Below are positions 19,739 through 30,380 of a DNA stretch of 64,000 nucleotides, one piece after another. Within the stretch, counting starts at the first letter, position 1. Each line of letters begins with the position of its first letter. The stretch covers positions 2,501 through 66,500 of the forward strand of contig NZ_JAOBPO010000002.1 of NCBI RefSeq assembly GCF_025574485.1. Direction: 5' to 3'. This DNA is from Kordiimonas aquimaris (GTDB lineage: Bacteria > Pseudomonadota > Alphaproteobacteria > Sphingomonadales > Kordiimonadaceae). Under the pieces are notes generated by a model. It saw only the letters and a list, made by a program, of their open reading frames with translations, ran no database searches and was not told the DNA's origin. A program made the position numbers and the translations under genes.

Positions 19739-22700
19739 ATGAAGCAACTTCATAATCTGATAGGCTCTGCCTGCTTACTGTTTACAGTGCATGCGTTAAC
19801 GTCGGTTGTTAACGCGGAAGACGGCGGACAAACCAGTGAAAAATGGGATACGACGTTAGCTCGCGGTGAAACGCGGCAAATTTCCTTCACAACTGAAGAA
19901 GGCACTTTCATGTCGCTTGATGTGTCTCCTGATGGAGAGTGGGTTGTTTTTGATTTGCTGGCACACGTGTACCGTATGCCAATTGAAGGTGGTGAAGCGG
20001 AAAGCCTAACTCAAAATAGTGGCGTCGCGGTTAATTATCATCCCAGCTATTCCCCCGATGGTAAGTCTATCGCTTTTATTTCTGATCGTGCAGGGCAAGA
20101 CAATTTATGGGTGATGGATGCTGACGGGAAAAATCCACGTCAGGTCTCCAAAGATTTAAATGCGCGCTTCCTAACACCGAAATGGAGTGCTGATGGGAGT
20201 TACATATATGCGCGCAAGCGCGGCTTGCCTAAGCGTGGATCTACACCTGATGCTGGCATCTGGATGTTTCACAAGGATGGTGGCAAAGGTATCAAATTGA
20301 TCGGTCGCGAGGAAACAGGCGCTGCTTGGCCATCAGCATCAGCTGATGGTGATTTCCTTTATTTCCATAAACGGACAAGCTCTGGCACTACATGGGGGCA
20401 ATGGAACTTCCTTGCGGGTGAAATTCAAATCAGCCGCTTGAACTTGCAAACGGGCGATGTCGATGCCATCAGCCATGGCACAAACCAGCAGCAATCACGT
20501 TTCTCAAGCGGTGGTGCTGGTGCGCCAGAGCTTTCTCCAGATGGAAAGCTTGTAGCATTTGTCCGTCGTATTCCAGACGGTACTATTTCCTATAAAGGCC
20601 ATAAATTTGGGCCGCGTTCAGCGCTCTGGGTTAGAAATCTTGAAACGGGTGCAGAGCGCCTGTTGATGGACCCTGTTGAGCAAGACATGACTGAAGGCAT
20701 GAAAACCTTGCGTATTATGCCGGGCTATAGCTTTGCTCCAGATGGAAAATCTATTGTTATCTCGCAGGGTGGACAGTTCCGCCGTGTTGATGTTGCAAGT
20801 GGTGAAGTGGCGACAATTCCATTTTCTGCAAAAGTGGATCGTACGATTTCCGGACAGGCCTATAAAGGGTTTCGTATTACAGATGATCCATTTGAATCGA
20901 AATTTCTGAGATGGACAGTGGCATCACCTGATGGTTCGAAACTTGCGTTTCAAGCTGTCGGTAAAATATGGGTGCAAGACCTGCCAAATGGTATGCCGCA
21001 ACGTTTGACGGCAGACAGTTTTGCGCCGTTTGAATTTGCGCCAGCATGGTCGCCTGATGGGCGCACTATTGCGTTTACTTCATGGGATGACATTGAGCGT
21101 GGTCAGGTCTGGACTGTACGGTCATCTGGTGGCAGGCCTAAGAAAATCACTAGCGATGCCGGTGAATACATCAACCCGGACTGGAGCGTAGACGGTAAAG
21201 CGCTGGTAGTAGCAAAAGGTTCAAACGCAACAGCGCGTGGCCGCGAAATGACCCATAATTCCTATTGGGATGTTGTGCGAATGAACGCAAACGGCGGAGA
21301 TGAAACAACCGTTGGCCGTGTGGATTATAGCGGGAACTTCGGTCGTGGGCGGACACAGTTACCGCGTCCGACCTGGGGACCTGATGGCAGGATTTTCTTC
21401 CTTCAAGGTGCTGATGGTGCCGGTGGGGGTATTTTTGCTGAAGAAGATGATCTGCATAGTTCTGATCAGCATAACAGTGAACAGGCTGCTGGCGGTGATG
21501 GCCCACCAGCATACTCGCAGTTGGTTTCTGTGCCAGCGACCCCAACAATCGATCCGCCGCGTGTTCATGCCAGTTTTGATTTCGCTGATGAAGCGGTGAT
21601 TGCTCCCAATGGTCGTCATGTGGCTTTTCTCGAGGGAGACAATGTCTATGTCTCGCCTCTGCCATATAATCAGTCGCGTGCAAAGTCGGTTAGGATCAAC
21701 AAGTATGCTGACCGTGCTACTTTACCTGTAAAGCAGTTATCAAAAACGGGTGGCTTGTATCCCAACTGGAGAGATAGTGGTACGCTTGAGTATGGTTCAG
21801 CGGCTACTTATTATGCCTATGATGTTGCTAGTGGAAATGCAGCTGAGACCAATGTTTCCCTGACAGTTGAAAAGCGTATTCCAGCAGGTTCGATAGCCTT
21901 CACTAATGCGCGTATCCTGACCATGCGAGGAAAGGAAATACTGGAAGGCGCCTCTATAGTTGTGTCTGGTAGCCGCATCACTTGCGTTGGTGCTTGTGAC
22001 ACAGCGGGGGCGGATCAAGTGATTGATGCAACAGGCAAGACCCTTATGCCTGGCATGGTTGATATGCATGCACACCACTTTAGGGATTACCGCGGCATGA
22101 TCCCGGCGAGAGGCTATGAAACGGCAATTTATACTGCATACGGTGTTACAACAGCACTTGATAACGCGGTGGCAGTACAGAATGTGTTTCCAACCGCTGA
22201 GTTAATCGATGCAGGCAAGGTTATTGGTCCGCGCACTTATTCTTCAGGGGGACCTCTTTATAACCGTGATGGTGCACGAGAAAACTTGCTGACCAGCTAC
22301 ACAGTTGCTGAAGATAATGTTCGTCGCCTCAAATCATGGGGCGCGGTTTCTGCCAAACAGTATTTGCAACCTCGCCGTGACCAACGGCAGTGGGTAAGCG
22401 ATATTGCTCGTAATGAAGGTTTGATGGTTACTTCTGAAGGAGGTGATCTTGCTGCTAACCTTGGCATGATTATGGATGGCCAGACCGGTTTTGAACATCC
22501 GATGAGTTACCAGCCATTATACAGTGATGCAGCAAAGTTCTTTGGGCAGGCAGGGGCGGTTTATTCACCAACATTTGCTGTGGGTGGTCCGGCCGCTTGG
22601 AACGAAGAATATTTCTGGGGTGCAAGCAATGTGTGGCAAGATAAAAAGCAGCAGAAATGGTTGCCTTGGCGCCAGCTTGTTCCAAACACACGGCGCGCTA

Positions 22701-23152
22701 TTAAACGCCCTGATACAGACTATGGTTTCCCACTTATAGCACAGGGCTTGGCTGATGTAATTGCTGAGGGCGGGTTTGGCGCTATCGGTTCACACGGACA
22801 GCAACATGGCATTGGTGCTCACTGGGAGACATGGATGGTGGCCAGTGCGATGGGCGCGCACGGCGCACTTGAAGTGGCGACACGCCATGGTGCATATTTC
22901 CTTGGTGCATTGGATGATATTGGCACGCTTGAGGTTGGTAAGCTTGCTGATATTGTTGTGTTGAATTCTAATCCGCTCGATAACATTCGTAATACCTTGG
23001 ATATAGAACATGTCATGCAGGGCGGCATCATGAGAGACGCCGATACACTGGATGAAGTATGGCCGAATAATAAGCCGTTTGGCGCGCGCCCTTGGGATAA
23101 TCCGGATATTTACCGTAATGATAATCGTCCCGTTGATTATCACGATAAGTAA
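19739..23152 (+). CDS. TolB-propeller amidohydrolase fusion, exported
   Basis: 1137 residues from the ATG at 19739, chosen because a signal peptide follows directly (ending near VVNA) and GAGG lies upstream. An in-frame ATG at 19673 gives a 22-residue extension without signal character. Residues about 50-700 are WD40-like/TolB propeller repeats with many SPDG motifs. The C-terminal part is an amidohydrolase domain with the HxH metal motif at H777/H779 (MVDMHAHHF) and the closing sequence GTLEVGKLADIVVLNSNPL. Relatives hydrolyse cyclic amides or dipeptides. The propeller may gate access to the active site, as in Tricorn. A terminator follows. Confidence 0.92.
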   Translation: MKQLHNLIGSACLLFTVHALTSVVNAEDGGQTSEKWDTTLARGETRQISFTTEEGTFMSLDVSPDGEWVVFDLLAHVYRMPIEGGEAESLTQNSGVAVNYHPSYSPDGKSIAFISDRAGQDNLWVMDADGKNPRQVSKDLNARFLTPKWSADGSYIYARKRGLPKRGSTPDAGIWMFHKDGGKGIKLIGREETGAAWPSASADGDFLYFHKRTSSGTTWGQWNFLAGEIQISRLNLQTGDVDAISHGTNQQQSRFSSGGAGAPELSPDGKLVAFVRRIPDGTISYKGHKFGPRSALWVRNLETGAERLLMDPVEQDMTEGMKTLRIMPGYSFAPDGKSIVISQGGQFRRVDVASGEVATIPFSAKVDRTISGQAYKGFRITDDPFESKFLRWTVASPDGSKLAFQAVGKIWVQDLPNGMPQRLTADSFAPFEFAPAWSPDGRTIAFTSWDDIERGQVWTVRSSGGRPKKITSDAGEYINPDWSVDGKALVVAKGSNATARGREMTHNSYWDVVRMNANGGDETTVGRVDYSGNFGRGRTQLPRPTWGPDGRIFFLQGADGAGGGIFAEEDDLHSSDQHNSEQAAGGDGPPAYSQLVSVPATPTIDPPRVHASFDFADEAVIAPNGRHVAFLEGDNVYVSPLPYNQSRAKSVRINKYADRATLPVKQLSKTGGLYPNWRDSGTLEYGSAATYYAYDVASGNAAETNVSLTVEKRIPAGSIAFTNARILTMRGKEILEGASIVVSGSRITCVGACDTAGADQVIDATGKTLMPGMVDMHAHHFRDYRGMIPARGYETAIYTAYGVTTALDNAVAVQNVFPTAELIDAGKVIGPRTYSSGGPLYNRDGARENLLTSYTVAEDNVRRLKSWGAVSAKQYLQPRRDQRQWVSDIARNEGLMVTSEGGDLAANLGMIMDGQTGFEHPMSYQPLYSDAAKFFGQAGAVYSPTFAVGGPAAWNEEYFWGASNVWQDKKQQKWLPWRQLVPNTRRAIKRPDTDYGFPLIAQGLADVIAEGGFGAIGSHGQQHGIGAHWETWMVASAMGAHGALEVATRHGAYFLGALDDIGTLEVGKLADIVVLNSNPLDNIRNTLDIEHVMQGGIMRDADTLDEVWPNNKPFGARPWDNPDIYRNDNRPVDYHDK

Positions 23153-23173
23153 ATATAGTAGCTGAGAAAGACC

Positions 23174-23202
23174 AAGAGAGGCGGCTATATGCTGCCTCTC
23201 TT
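23174..23202. terminator. Bidirectional terminator between convergent genes
   Basis: AAGAGAGGCGGC and GCTGCCTCTCTT form a 12-bp stem with one G-T pair, followed by a T-rich tract. It separates the amidohydrolase gene from the RTX protease gene on the other strand. Confidence 0.85.
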
Positions 23203-23217
23203 TATTATTGAGCGTTT

Positions 23218-25098
23218 CTAGAAAATTATCTGAATATTTTCCAAATCGCTTACTGATGCATTGTTAATGAGAATACTGAAATTTGCGTCAAAGCTTAGTA
23301 GTAAGCCTTCTGTCGTATCGCTGGCGATGGCTGTAATGTCGGACAAACCACTGAGGTTTAGTTCGTTAAGATCAAGAATGTCTTCTTGAATATCAAAGTC
23401 AGTAACAGTGTCTGCACCGTTCCCGTTGGTGAAAGTGAATGTGTCTGCGCCGCTTCCGCCAGTTAGCAAATCATCGCCGCCGCCACCCCAAAGAGTATCT
23501 GCACCGTCGCCGCCGTCGACTGTGTCATTGCCTGACCCGTTGAACAGCAAATCATCGTCAGCGCCGCCAACGATTATGTCATTGCCATCACCACCAAAGA
23601 CTGTGTCATTACCACTGCCACCAGAAATCGAGTCGTTTAAGCCTGCCGCGCCAGCGTCACCCACACCGCCGTATATTTTATCGGCACCGTCGCCGCCGTT
23701 AATGGTATCATCTCCGACACCGCCACCAAGTTGATCAGCGCCAGCACTACCGTTAACTTCATCATTACCGCTACCAGCCCATGCCAGATCGCCTTGTCCA
23801 TCTGACATGCTGCCACTGTTAGCAGACCAGATTATATCATCACCACTACCGCCAAAGATGGTGTCGCTACCAGTGCCACCAATAAGGCTGTCATTGCCTG
23901 CGCCGCCACCGATAATGTCTTTACCGGTGCCGCCGTTCATAACGTCATCTGATGTATCACCTGTGCCAGCCCACAGCGCATCATTGCCTGCACCACCGGA
24001 TAGCACGTCACGCCCTGCACCGCCGCGCAGTATATCATTGCCACCGTTGCCGGTTAATTGGTCATTACCAGCGTTGCCTATTAAGGTGTTTGCAACATCA
24101 TTGCCTGTGAAATTATCGTTACCACTGCCACCGGTAAGCTTTTCAATCACAACACCGTCCATCAAATAAACTGTTTCGTTGACGGTTAATGACGGCGCAT
24201 CATTTCGGCTTAAATACTCAACGGAAGACCCGACATTGATCCAGCCTTCCTTACTGAGGTCGATTTGCGTATTTTGTGTGCTATCGATGACAATCTCGTC
24301 AACGCCCGATGTGTCCCACAGTACTTCGTAGTATGTCTCGCCTTCTGTATATGTGTATTTGTTGTTACCGACAGTAACCGTTTGATCAACGCCGTATATA
24401 GCTTGCAAGGCGATAATGTCTGTTAACAGCCAATTGGTGACATTATGAGCGAGATAATAACCTTCAAATCGACTTGAGAAATCCTGTGTGTAACCTTGAG
24501 ACATTATGGTCATGTCGTGACCGGCAAAGTCTGCAGGTAGGCCGCTTACAAACGAATCGCCAAAACCTGAGTGAGGGTGACCAAGCCCCAGAGTATGCCC
24601 AATTTCGTGCATCAGAACCTTGTAATAGCCAGCATCAAACTGTGGTTGGGCGAATTGCTCATCATAAAATATTGTTAATGAAGCGCCGTAGTTAAAGGTT
24701 TCACCATCTATGATGGAAGTGCCGATACGCGGAAATGTTGCCGAGCCTGCTCCTGCAAAATCAGCATCGGTAAGTGACAATGCAAGTAAAGGTAAATCAT
24801 CACCTTCAGCTCTTTCAAAACTTAGGTCGATGTAGCGCGCAATTTTGTTAAGGATGTCACCGGCTTGGGCAATATGTGATTCTTCAAATGCGAACGGCGT
24901 AAACACCGTTCCGTTAGCATCAAGAAAGGTTCCAATAACAAATGGTGTGAGTACGTCAGAAACTGTGCCGTACGTTATTGTATCGAGTGCCCAAAATTCG
25001 GTATTCAAATCACCAAAGAAGGCAGTAATGCGTGGATCAGTGATATCCTCACTTAACGGATTAACGATTTCACCGCTTTGACTTTTAATAACAGGCAC
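23218..25098 (-). CDS. RTX metalloprotease, M10 serralysin-like
   Basis: 626 residues from a GTG with GGGGG five bases upstream. The zinc site is H164-E165-xx-H168-xxxxx-H174 in HEIGHTLGLGH, and the Met-turn is at M199 in TIMSQGY. From about residue 320 to 580 there are many glycine-aspartate nonapeptide repeats (GGxGND type) that bind calcium and fold outside the cell. There is no Sec signal, and the C-terminus is the expected type I secretion signal. No HlyB/HlyD/TolC genes lie in the window, so export must use machinery encoded elsewhere. The repeats have about nine copies in two blocks separated by a serine-rich spacer. Confidence 0.93.
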   Translation of the reverse strand: MPVIKSQSGEIVNPLSEDITDPRITAFFGDLNTEFWALDTITYGTVSDVLTPFVIGTFLDANGTVFTPFAFEESHIAQAGDILNKIARYIDLSFERAEGDDLPLLALSLTDADFAGAGSATFPRIGTSIIDGETFNYGASLTIFYDEQFAQPQFDAGYYKVLMHEIGHTLGLGHPHSGFGDSFVSGLPADFAGHDMTIMSQGYTQDFSSRFEGYYLAHNVTNWLLTDIIALQAIYGVDQTVTVGNNKYTYTEGETYYEVLWDTSGVDEIVIDSTQNTQIDLSKEGWINVGSSVEYLSRNDAPSLTVNETVYLMDGVVIEKLTGGSGNDNFTGNDVANTLIGNAGNDQLTGNGGNDILRGGAGRDVLSGGAGNDALWAGTGDTSDDVMNGGTGKDIIGGGAGNDSLIGGTGSDTIFGGSGDDIIWSANSGSMSDGQGDLAWAGSGNDEVNGSAGADQLGGGVGDDTINGGDGADKIYGGVGDAGAAGLNDSISGGSGNDTVFGGDGNDIIVGGADDDLLFNGSGNDTVDGGDGADTLWGGGGDDLLTGGSGADTFTFTNGNGADTVTDFDIQEDILDLNELNLSGLSDITAIASDTTEGLLLSFDANFSILINNASVSDLENIQIIF

Positions 25099-25395
25099 TT
25101 ATTCCCCCATACGTGCATAAATACAATCTCACCTCGTTTATTCACGTTTTCGTGTCATTGTCAAATGGTCACTCTGGCGTGTTGCCATAAAGTTAGAATC
25201 TGGGATTTCTCCCTGTATATTATGAAATATCACAAATTATTGCGCGTTTATCGCTTGCGCTTGGCGGCTTTTGCCGCTTTGATGCGATCTTTAATGTCAG
25301 ACCTTGTTTTTGGGACTATTAGGCTTGGCTGACTGACATGCAGGTATACGCTGTAGTGTATATTTGCCGACTGTAATTGGAGTGGGGATTCGGTG

Positions 25396-27837
25396 ATGAA
25401 AAATCTATTTATCATCTTGGTTGCTGTTTGCACATTTGGCACGAACGTTGTTTCTGCCGATCCTGTTAAGCAGACAAAGGGTACATTTGAAGACAAATTC
25501 AGGCAGCTTGATGAAGCGCTGCCAACTGCCAACGTTTACCGTAATGCTGGTGGTGAGCCGGGTCATCAATACTGGCAACAAAGCGTTGATTATAAAATCA
25601 AGGCACGCCTTGATGAAGATGCGCGCCGGATTGTTGCTTCTGAAGACATTAGTTACACAAATAACTCGCCTGATACGCTAAAATTCTTGTGGCTGCAGCT
25701 CGATCAGAATGCATTTAACAAGAACTCAATGGCCAATCGTAGTAACGCGTTTGCGGGTATTGGTCGTCGTGGTCCGGGGACGCAGGCGGCAAGCGGTAAC
25801 AAGCCTGCTAAATTGAGCCTTGGTGAGTTGCGCCGTCAGCAATTTCTGGCTGATGTGCCGCTGGGTTATGACATCACTGCTGTTAAAGGCACACGCGGTA
25901 ATGATCTGAACCACATTATCGTTGGCACAAACATGCGCGTTGATTTGGCACAGCCACTTAAGCCGGGTGCAACTACCAACTTCTCGGTTGATTTTGCTTT
26001 CAACATTGTTGAAGAAGATGCCGTTTCAGCACGTAGTGGTTACGAGCACTTCCCTGACGATGCACGCGAAGGCGGAAATGATATCTTCTTGCTGGCGCAG
26101 TGGTTCCCACGTTTGCACGCTTATACAGACTATGAAGCATGGACGAACAAGGAGTTTCTTGGTCGTGGTGAATTCACGCTTGAGTTTGGTGACTATGAAG
26201 TTGAGATGACGGTTCCAGCCGATCACATCGTGTCTTCAACCGGTGTACTGCAAAATCCAAACGATGTTCTAACATCAGAACAACGCCGCCGTTTGAAAGC
26301 AGCTGAAACTGCGGAACGCCCTGTGTTTGTCGTGACGGCTGAAGAAGCACTTGAGAACGAAAAAGAAGGCACTACTGATCAGAAAACCTGGCGGTTTAAA
26401 GCTGAAGACGTGCGTGATTTCGCGTGGGCTTCATCTCGTAAATTTATGTGGGATGCCAAAGGCTACAAGCAAGGCGGTGACGTACAGGATTTTGTGATGG
26501 CGATGTCCTTCTTTTCGAAAGAAGGCGGCGATTTGTGGGCTAAATATTCAACAGAAGCTGTTATCCATACCATGGAAGTATACTCACGCTTCTCATTTGA
26601 TTACCCATATCCGGTTTCACAATCTGTAAATGGCCCTGTGGGTGGTATGGAATATCCAATGATCACCTTCAATGGTCCGCGCACAACCTTGCAGGACGAT
26701 GGAAGCCGCACATACACACAGGCCGAAAAACGTTTTCTGATCGGTGTTGTTATCCATGAAGTTGGGCACAACTATTTCCCAATGATTGTGAACTCTGACG
26801 AGCGCCACTGGACATGGATGGACGAGGGGCTGAATAGTTACCTTGACGGTGTTGCTGGTCGTGAGTGGGACCCCACTATTCCTTGGGGTGTAGAGCCTCG
26901 CGATATCACGGACTATATGAAGTCTCAAAACCAGACACCTATCATGACACATTCTGACAGTGTTTGGAGACTTGGCCCTAACGCTTACACCAAGCCTGCC
27001 GCTGCGCTTAATATCCTGCGTGAAACAATTCTGGGGCGTGAACTGTTTGATTTTGCGTTCAAGGAATATTCACAGCGCTGGATGTTCAAACGCCCAACGC
27101 CTGCGGACTTCTTCCGCACAATGGAAGAGGCGTCTGGTGTTGATCTGGATTGGTTCTGGCGCGGTTGGTTCTATTCTACAGACCACGTAGATATCTCGCT
27201 TGATGCTGTATCAAAGTTGCGTATGGATACTAAAGACCCAGACATTGATTATGCGCGTCGCCGTGATGAAGAAAACGCGAAACCTGAGTCACTATTTGTT
27301 CAACGTAACAAGGCTGAAGGCAAAGACTTGTGGATTGAGCGTAATCCTGACGTCACTGACTTTTATGATGAAAATGACCGCTTCACTGTAACCAACAAAG
27401 AACGCAACAAGTATCAATCGTTCCTGAAAGGGCTTAAGCCTTGGGAACGCCGGGCGTTTGAGCGTGCAGTAGAAGAAGACAAGAATTACTATATTTTGGA
27501 CTTCTCTAATAAAGGCGGTCTTGTGATGCCTATCATTCTGGGTATCACGTACGCGGATGGTTCAACTGAGCGTATGGATATTCCTGCAGAAATCTGGCGG
27601 CGTACTGCTGATGCGGTCAGCAAGATGATTGTAACAGATAAGGAAATTACGCAAATCGTTGTTGACCCAATGTGGGAAACGGCTGATGTGGATATTGAAA
27701 ACAACTATTATCCGCGCCGCATTATTCCTTCACGTGTTGAAGCATATAAAGCTGCTCAATCAACAAGTCTGGTTGGTCGCGATATTATGCAAGACATTAA
27801 GACAAAGCTGAAAACAGCTGACGATAAGAAGGACTAA
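25396..27837 (+). CDS. M1-family metallopeptidase, exported
   Basis: 813 residues from the ATG at 25396 (a GTG directly before it is also possible). The signal peptide ends near residue 22 (VVSA). The zinc site HExxH-18-E is intact: H454, E455, H458 and E477 in HEVGHNY...WMDEGLN. The substrate-binding motif is GGMEYPM in place of the aminopeptidase N GAMEN, which fits the broader M1 branch found in Proteobacteria and Bacteroidetes. A predicted periplasmic aminopeptidase. The DUF6702 gene starts 8 bp after its stop, making an operon. Confidence 0.93.
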   Translation: MKNLFIILVAVCTFGTNVVSADPVKQTKGTFEDKFRQLDEALPTANVYRNAGGEPGHQYWQQSVDYKIKARLDEDARRIVASEDISYTNNSPDTLKFLWLQLDQNAFNKNSMANRSNAFAGIGRRGPGTQAASGNKPAKLSLGELRRQQFLADVPLGYDITAVKGTRGNDLNHIIVGTNMRVDLAQPLKPGATTNFSVDFAFNIVEEDAVSARSGYEHFPDDAREGGNDIFLLAQWFPRLHAYTDYEAWTNKEFLGRGEFTLEFGDYEVEMTVPADHIVSSTGVLQNPNDVLTSEQRRRLKAAETAERPVFVVTAEEALENEKEGTTDQKTWRFKAEDVRDFAWASSRKFMWDAKGYKQGGDVQDFVMAMSFFSKEGGDLWAKYSTEAVIHTMEVYSRFSFDYPYPVSQSVNGPVGGMEYPMITFNGPRTTLQDDGSRTYTQAEKRFLIGVVIHEVGHNYFPMIVNSDERHWTWMDEGLNSYLDGVAGREWDPTIPWGVEPRDITDYMKSQNQTPIMTHSDSVWRLGPNAYTKPAAALNILRETILGRELFDFAFKEYSQRWMFKRPTPADFFRTMEEASGVDLDWFWRGWFYSTDHVDISLDAVSKLRMDTKDPDIDYARRRDEENAKPESLFVQRNKAEGKDLWIERNPDVTDFYDENDRFTVTNKERNKYQSFLKGLKPWERRAFERAVEEDKNYYILDFSNKGGLVMPIILGITYADGSTERMDIPAEIWRRTADAVSKMIVTDKEITQIVVDPMWETADVDIENNYYPRRIIPSRVEAYKAAQSTSLVGRDIMQDIKTKLKTADDKKD

Positions 27838-27845
27838 TTTCTTTA

Positions 27846-28349
27846 ATGCGTTTTCGTATTATCAGTCTTGTACTAGCTATTCTGACGGGGGCCTTATGGG
27901 CGCCCGTCATTGCTCATCAGCAGAAAGCCGCCATTACCAAAGTGCTGTTTAATCCGCGCAATGGTAACATCGAAGTGGCGCATCGTTTTCTGCTGCATGA
28001 TGCAGAGCATGCCGTGCGTGAAATATTTGGCGGTGAAGCTGACATAATCAGCTCAAAAGAAACACAGGCTATCTTCGCACGGTATGTTGCTGACCGGTTC
28101 GGTATTGCAATAAGCGAAGATAAAGCTTTAGAGCTGGAAATGGTTGGCTTTGAAATTGAGCGTTCTTTTTTCTGGATATATCAGGACGTGACCAACCCAG
28201 GTGATGTTGAAAATCTGAGCATTCAACACGGCGCCTTGCGCGACCTATGGCCTGAGCAAATCAATACGGTCAACATCGAAGGGCTGGACGAGATTAAAAC
28301 AGCTACTTTTCAAGGCTCCGTTGAGATTATCTCGCTTGATTTACAGTAA
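27846..28349 (+). CDS. DUF6702 family exported protein
   Basis: 167 residues with a signal peptide ending near residue 23 (VIAH). The mature part matches what I know as DUF6702, whose genes commonly follow an M1 peptidase gene, as here (8-bp gap). Typical segments are HQQKAAITKVLFN, EVAHRFLLHDAEHA and LRDLWPEQINTVN. The biochemical role is unknown; association with the peptidase is inferred from the operon. The gene ends 12 bp from the convergent mutL stop. Confidence 0.8.
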   Translation: MRFRIISLVLAILTGALWAPVIAHQQKAAITKVLFNPRNGNIEVAHRFLLHDAEHAVREIFGGEADIISSKETQAIFARYVADRFGIAISEDKALELEMVGFEIERSFFWIYQDVTNPGDVENLSIQHGALRDLWPEQINTVNIEGLDEIKTATFQGSVEIISLDLQ

Positions 28350-28361
28350 ATTCTGAATGTA

Positions 28362-30263
28362 TTAACGCCGACCGAACAGGCGCTCAATATCTGAAAGTTT
28401 CAACTCCACATATGTGGGTCTGCCGTGGTTGCATTGCCCTGAGTGCGGTGTAGCTTCCATTTCTCGCAGTAATGCGTTCATCTCGTCTACGGTTAAAATT
28501 CGGCCCGCGCGCACACTGCCGTGGCACGCCATGGTGCCGCATACTTCCTCAAGCTTTTCTTTAAGCGAAAGCGCCTCGTCCAGTTCGGTCAGCTCATCCG
28601 CTAGGTCTCTTACCAGCCCTTTGATATCCACTTTGCCCAGCATGGCAGGTACTTCGCGTACCATAACTGCACCTTCACCGAATGGCTCAACAATAAGCCC
28701 AAGAGATGCAAGCTCTTCAGTGCGTGCAATCAACCGTGCGGCTGGGCTTTCTTCAAGTTCAACGACCTCAGGCAACAGTAAAGCTTGGCGCGCTACACCT
28801 GTGGCGGCAATTTGCTTCTTCATGCGTTCATAAACGAGGCGTTCATGGGCTGCGTGCTGATCAACAATCACCAATCCATCAGTGGTTTGGCTGACAATAT
28901 ATGTTGCATGCACTTGCCCGCGTGCTGCGCCAAGCGGATAGTTAACGGCTTCGGTATTTAAAGGCGCAACAGCTTCGTCCACATTGCGGGCACTGGGTGC
29001 TGCCATATCGCCGCGTGCCTCGAAACCCATTTGTTCGCCTTCACCAAAGCCCATCTGCGGATGCGGCTCGTCTGGTGCATAAATCTGGTTTGCAATGTCT
29101 GCAAAGCCCTGCGGTAAGGTAGGCCGGCCTTCTGTGCTGCGCGACCACGGCATGGTGTTGCCACTGCGTGGTTGCATGGCACCAAGCGCTGCACTTGCTA
29201 CAGTGGTGGAGGCGCGGTGGCCGGCATCTGCGAGTGCATGCCTGAGCGCAGAAACGATCATGCCGCGTACAAGACCCGCATCTTTGAAGCGTACTTCAGC
29301 TTTGGCAGGGTGCACGTTCACATCGACAAAAGCGGCGGGCACATCTAAAAACAGCGCGAGTGAAGGGTGCCTGTCCCGCGCAAGATAGTCTTGGTAAGCG
29401 CCGCGCACAGCACCGTTTAACAGCTTATCTCTCACAGGTCTGCCATTAACGAATAAATACTGTTGCTGTGCGTTGCCGCGGTTGAGCGTTGGCAACCCTG
29501 CAAAACCGGTAAGGCGCATGCCCTCACGCTCCGCATCAATCTCTAATGCATTTTCGCGGAACTCACGGCCCAAAATGGCACCGAGCCGCTCAAGGCGAGC
29601 ATCCCCAACCAAATCACCAGCTGCAGGAGCACGAAATGTAGTTCGATCACCATCGCCGAGTGTAAAGGCAATCATTGGATGCGCCATTGCAAGGCGCTTC
29701 ATAATGTCTGATGCCTGCCCGTATTCTGTGCGGGTTGTCTTTAAAAACTTTAATCGAGCAGGGGTAGCATAGAACAGGTCGCGCACTTCAATGAGTGTGC
29801 CCTCTGCATGGGCTGTCGGTTTTACTGCTGACTTGTTGCCACCTTCAACACTGACACTCCAAGCTTCATCAGCACCGTCTGCTCGTGAGGCTACAGACAG
29901 ACGCGACACTGCACCAATGGACGCCAGGGCCTCACCCCTGAAACCAAGTGAGCCGATGTTGACTAAATCCTCGTCGGTCAGCTTTGATGTGGCATGTCTT
30001 TCAACGGCAAGGACGAGTTCATCCTTTGTCATGCCGCAACCATCATCTTTTACCTGAATGAGTTCGCGGCCACCGTCGCGCATAACAACATCAATGCGGG
30101 TGGCCCCTGCATCAATTGCGTTCTCAACGATTTCCTTTACGGCACTTGCGGGGCGCTCAACGACCTCACCTGCCGCGATCCGGTTGATCGTGCGGTCAGA
30201 CAATAAATGTATAATTCCAGCCTTGGTCGGCAGATTATGTCGGTCAGATATATCCATGCACAC
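28362..30263 (-). CDS. mutL: DNA mismatch repair protein MutL
   Basis: 633 residues. The N-terminal GHKL ATPase has [19 protein letters not shown] and [11 protein letters not shown]. The C-terminal dimerisation domain contains [12 protein letters not shown], an exact match to the DQHA(x)2E(x)4E endonuclease motif, along with ACHGSVRAG and CNHGRPT. This is therefore the nicking type of MutL found in bacteria without MutH. The start may be the GTG at 30263 or the ATG at 30257; neither has a strong ribosome site. The gene is divergent from the ArsR gene. Confidence 0.96.
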   Translation of the reverse strand: MCMDISDRHNLPTKAGIIHLLSDRTINRIAAGEVVERPASAVKEIVENAIDAGATRIDVVMRDGGRELIQVKDDGCGMTKDELVLAVERHATSKLTDEDLVNIGSLGFRGEALASIGAVSRLSVASRADGADEAWSVSVEGGNKSAVKPTAHAEGTLIEVRDLFYATPARLKFLKTTRTEYGQASDIMKRLAMAHPMIAFTLGDGDRTTFRAPAAGDLVGDARLERLGAILGREFRENALEIDAEREGMRLTGFAGLPTLNRGNAQQQYLFVNGRPVRDKLLNGAVRGAYQDYLARDRHPSLALFLDVPAAFVDVNVHPAKAEVRFKDAGLVRGMIVSALRHALADAGHRASTTVASAALGAMQPRSGNTMPWSRSTEGRPTLPQGFADIANQIYAPDEPHPQMGFGEGEQMGFEARGDMAAPSARNVDEAVAPLNTEAVNYPLGAARGQVHATYIVSQTTDGLVIVDQHAAHERLVYERMKKQIAATGVARQALLLPEVVELEESPAARLIARTEELASLGLIVEPFGEGAVMVREVPAMLGKVDIKGLVRDLADELTELDEALSLKEKLEEVCGTMACHGSVRAGRILTVDEMNALLREMEATPHSGQCNHGRPTYVELKLSDIERLFGRR

Positions 30264-30329
30264 ACCGTATCAGGCTTGCTAAAAACATGGAAGTATCAGG
30301 GTGTTAATTTAAGTATGAATTAATTATTA

Positions 30330-30380
30330 AACCAAATGGTTGACAATTAAGTTTTTACCTATATGCTTAACCTCATGGTT
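30330..30380 (+). promoter_or_regulatory. ArsR promoter with two matching operators
   Basis: TTGACA (30340-30345) and TATGCT (30362-30367), 16 bp apart, form a promoter. Two similar palindromes flank it: AACCAAATGGTT (30330-30341) overlaps the -35 box, and AACCTCATGGTT (30369-30380) lies over the expected start point. Both are followed by GA. The second contains the ATG at 30375, so the RNA may be leaderless. Self-repression by the ArsR product is the simplest reading. Confidence 0.55.

Noticed and set aside
23408-24130. Possible tandem repeat or CRISPR-like array
   Set aside because: The periodic DNA is the coding sequence of calcium-binding nonapeptide repeats and has no identical repeat units with unique spacers.
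23408-24169. Plus-strand proline/serine-rich open frames
   Set aside because: They are antisense to the glycine-aspartate repeats of the RTX protease; the low-complexity translation is a by-product of the repeat codons.
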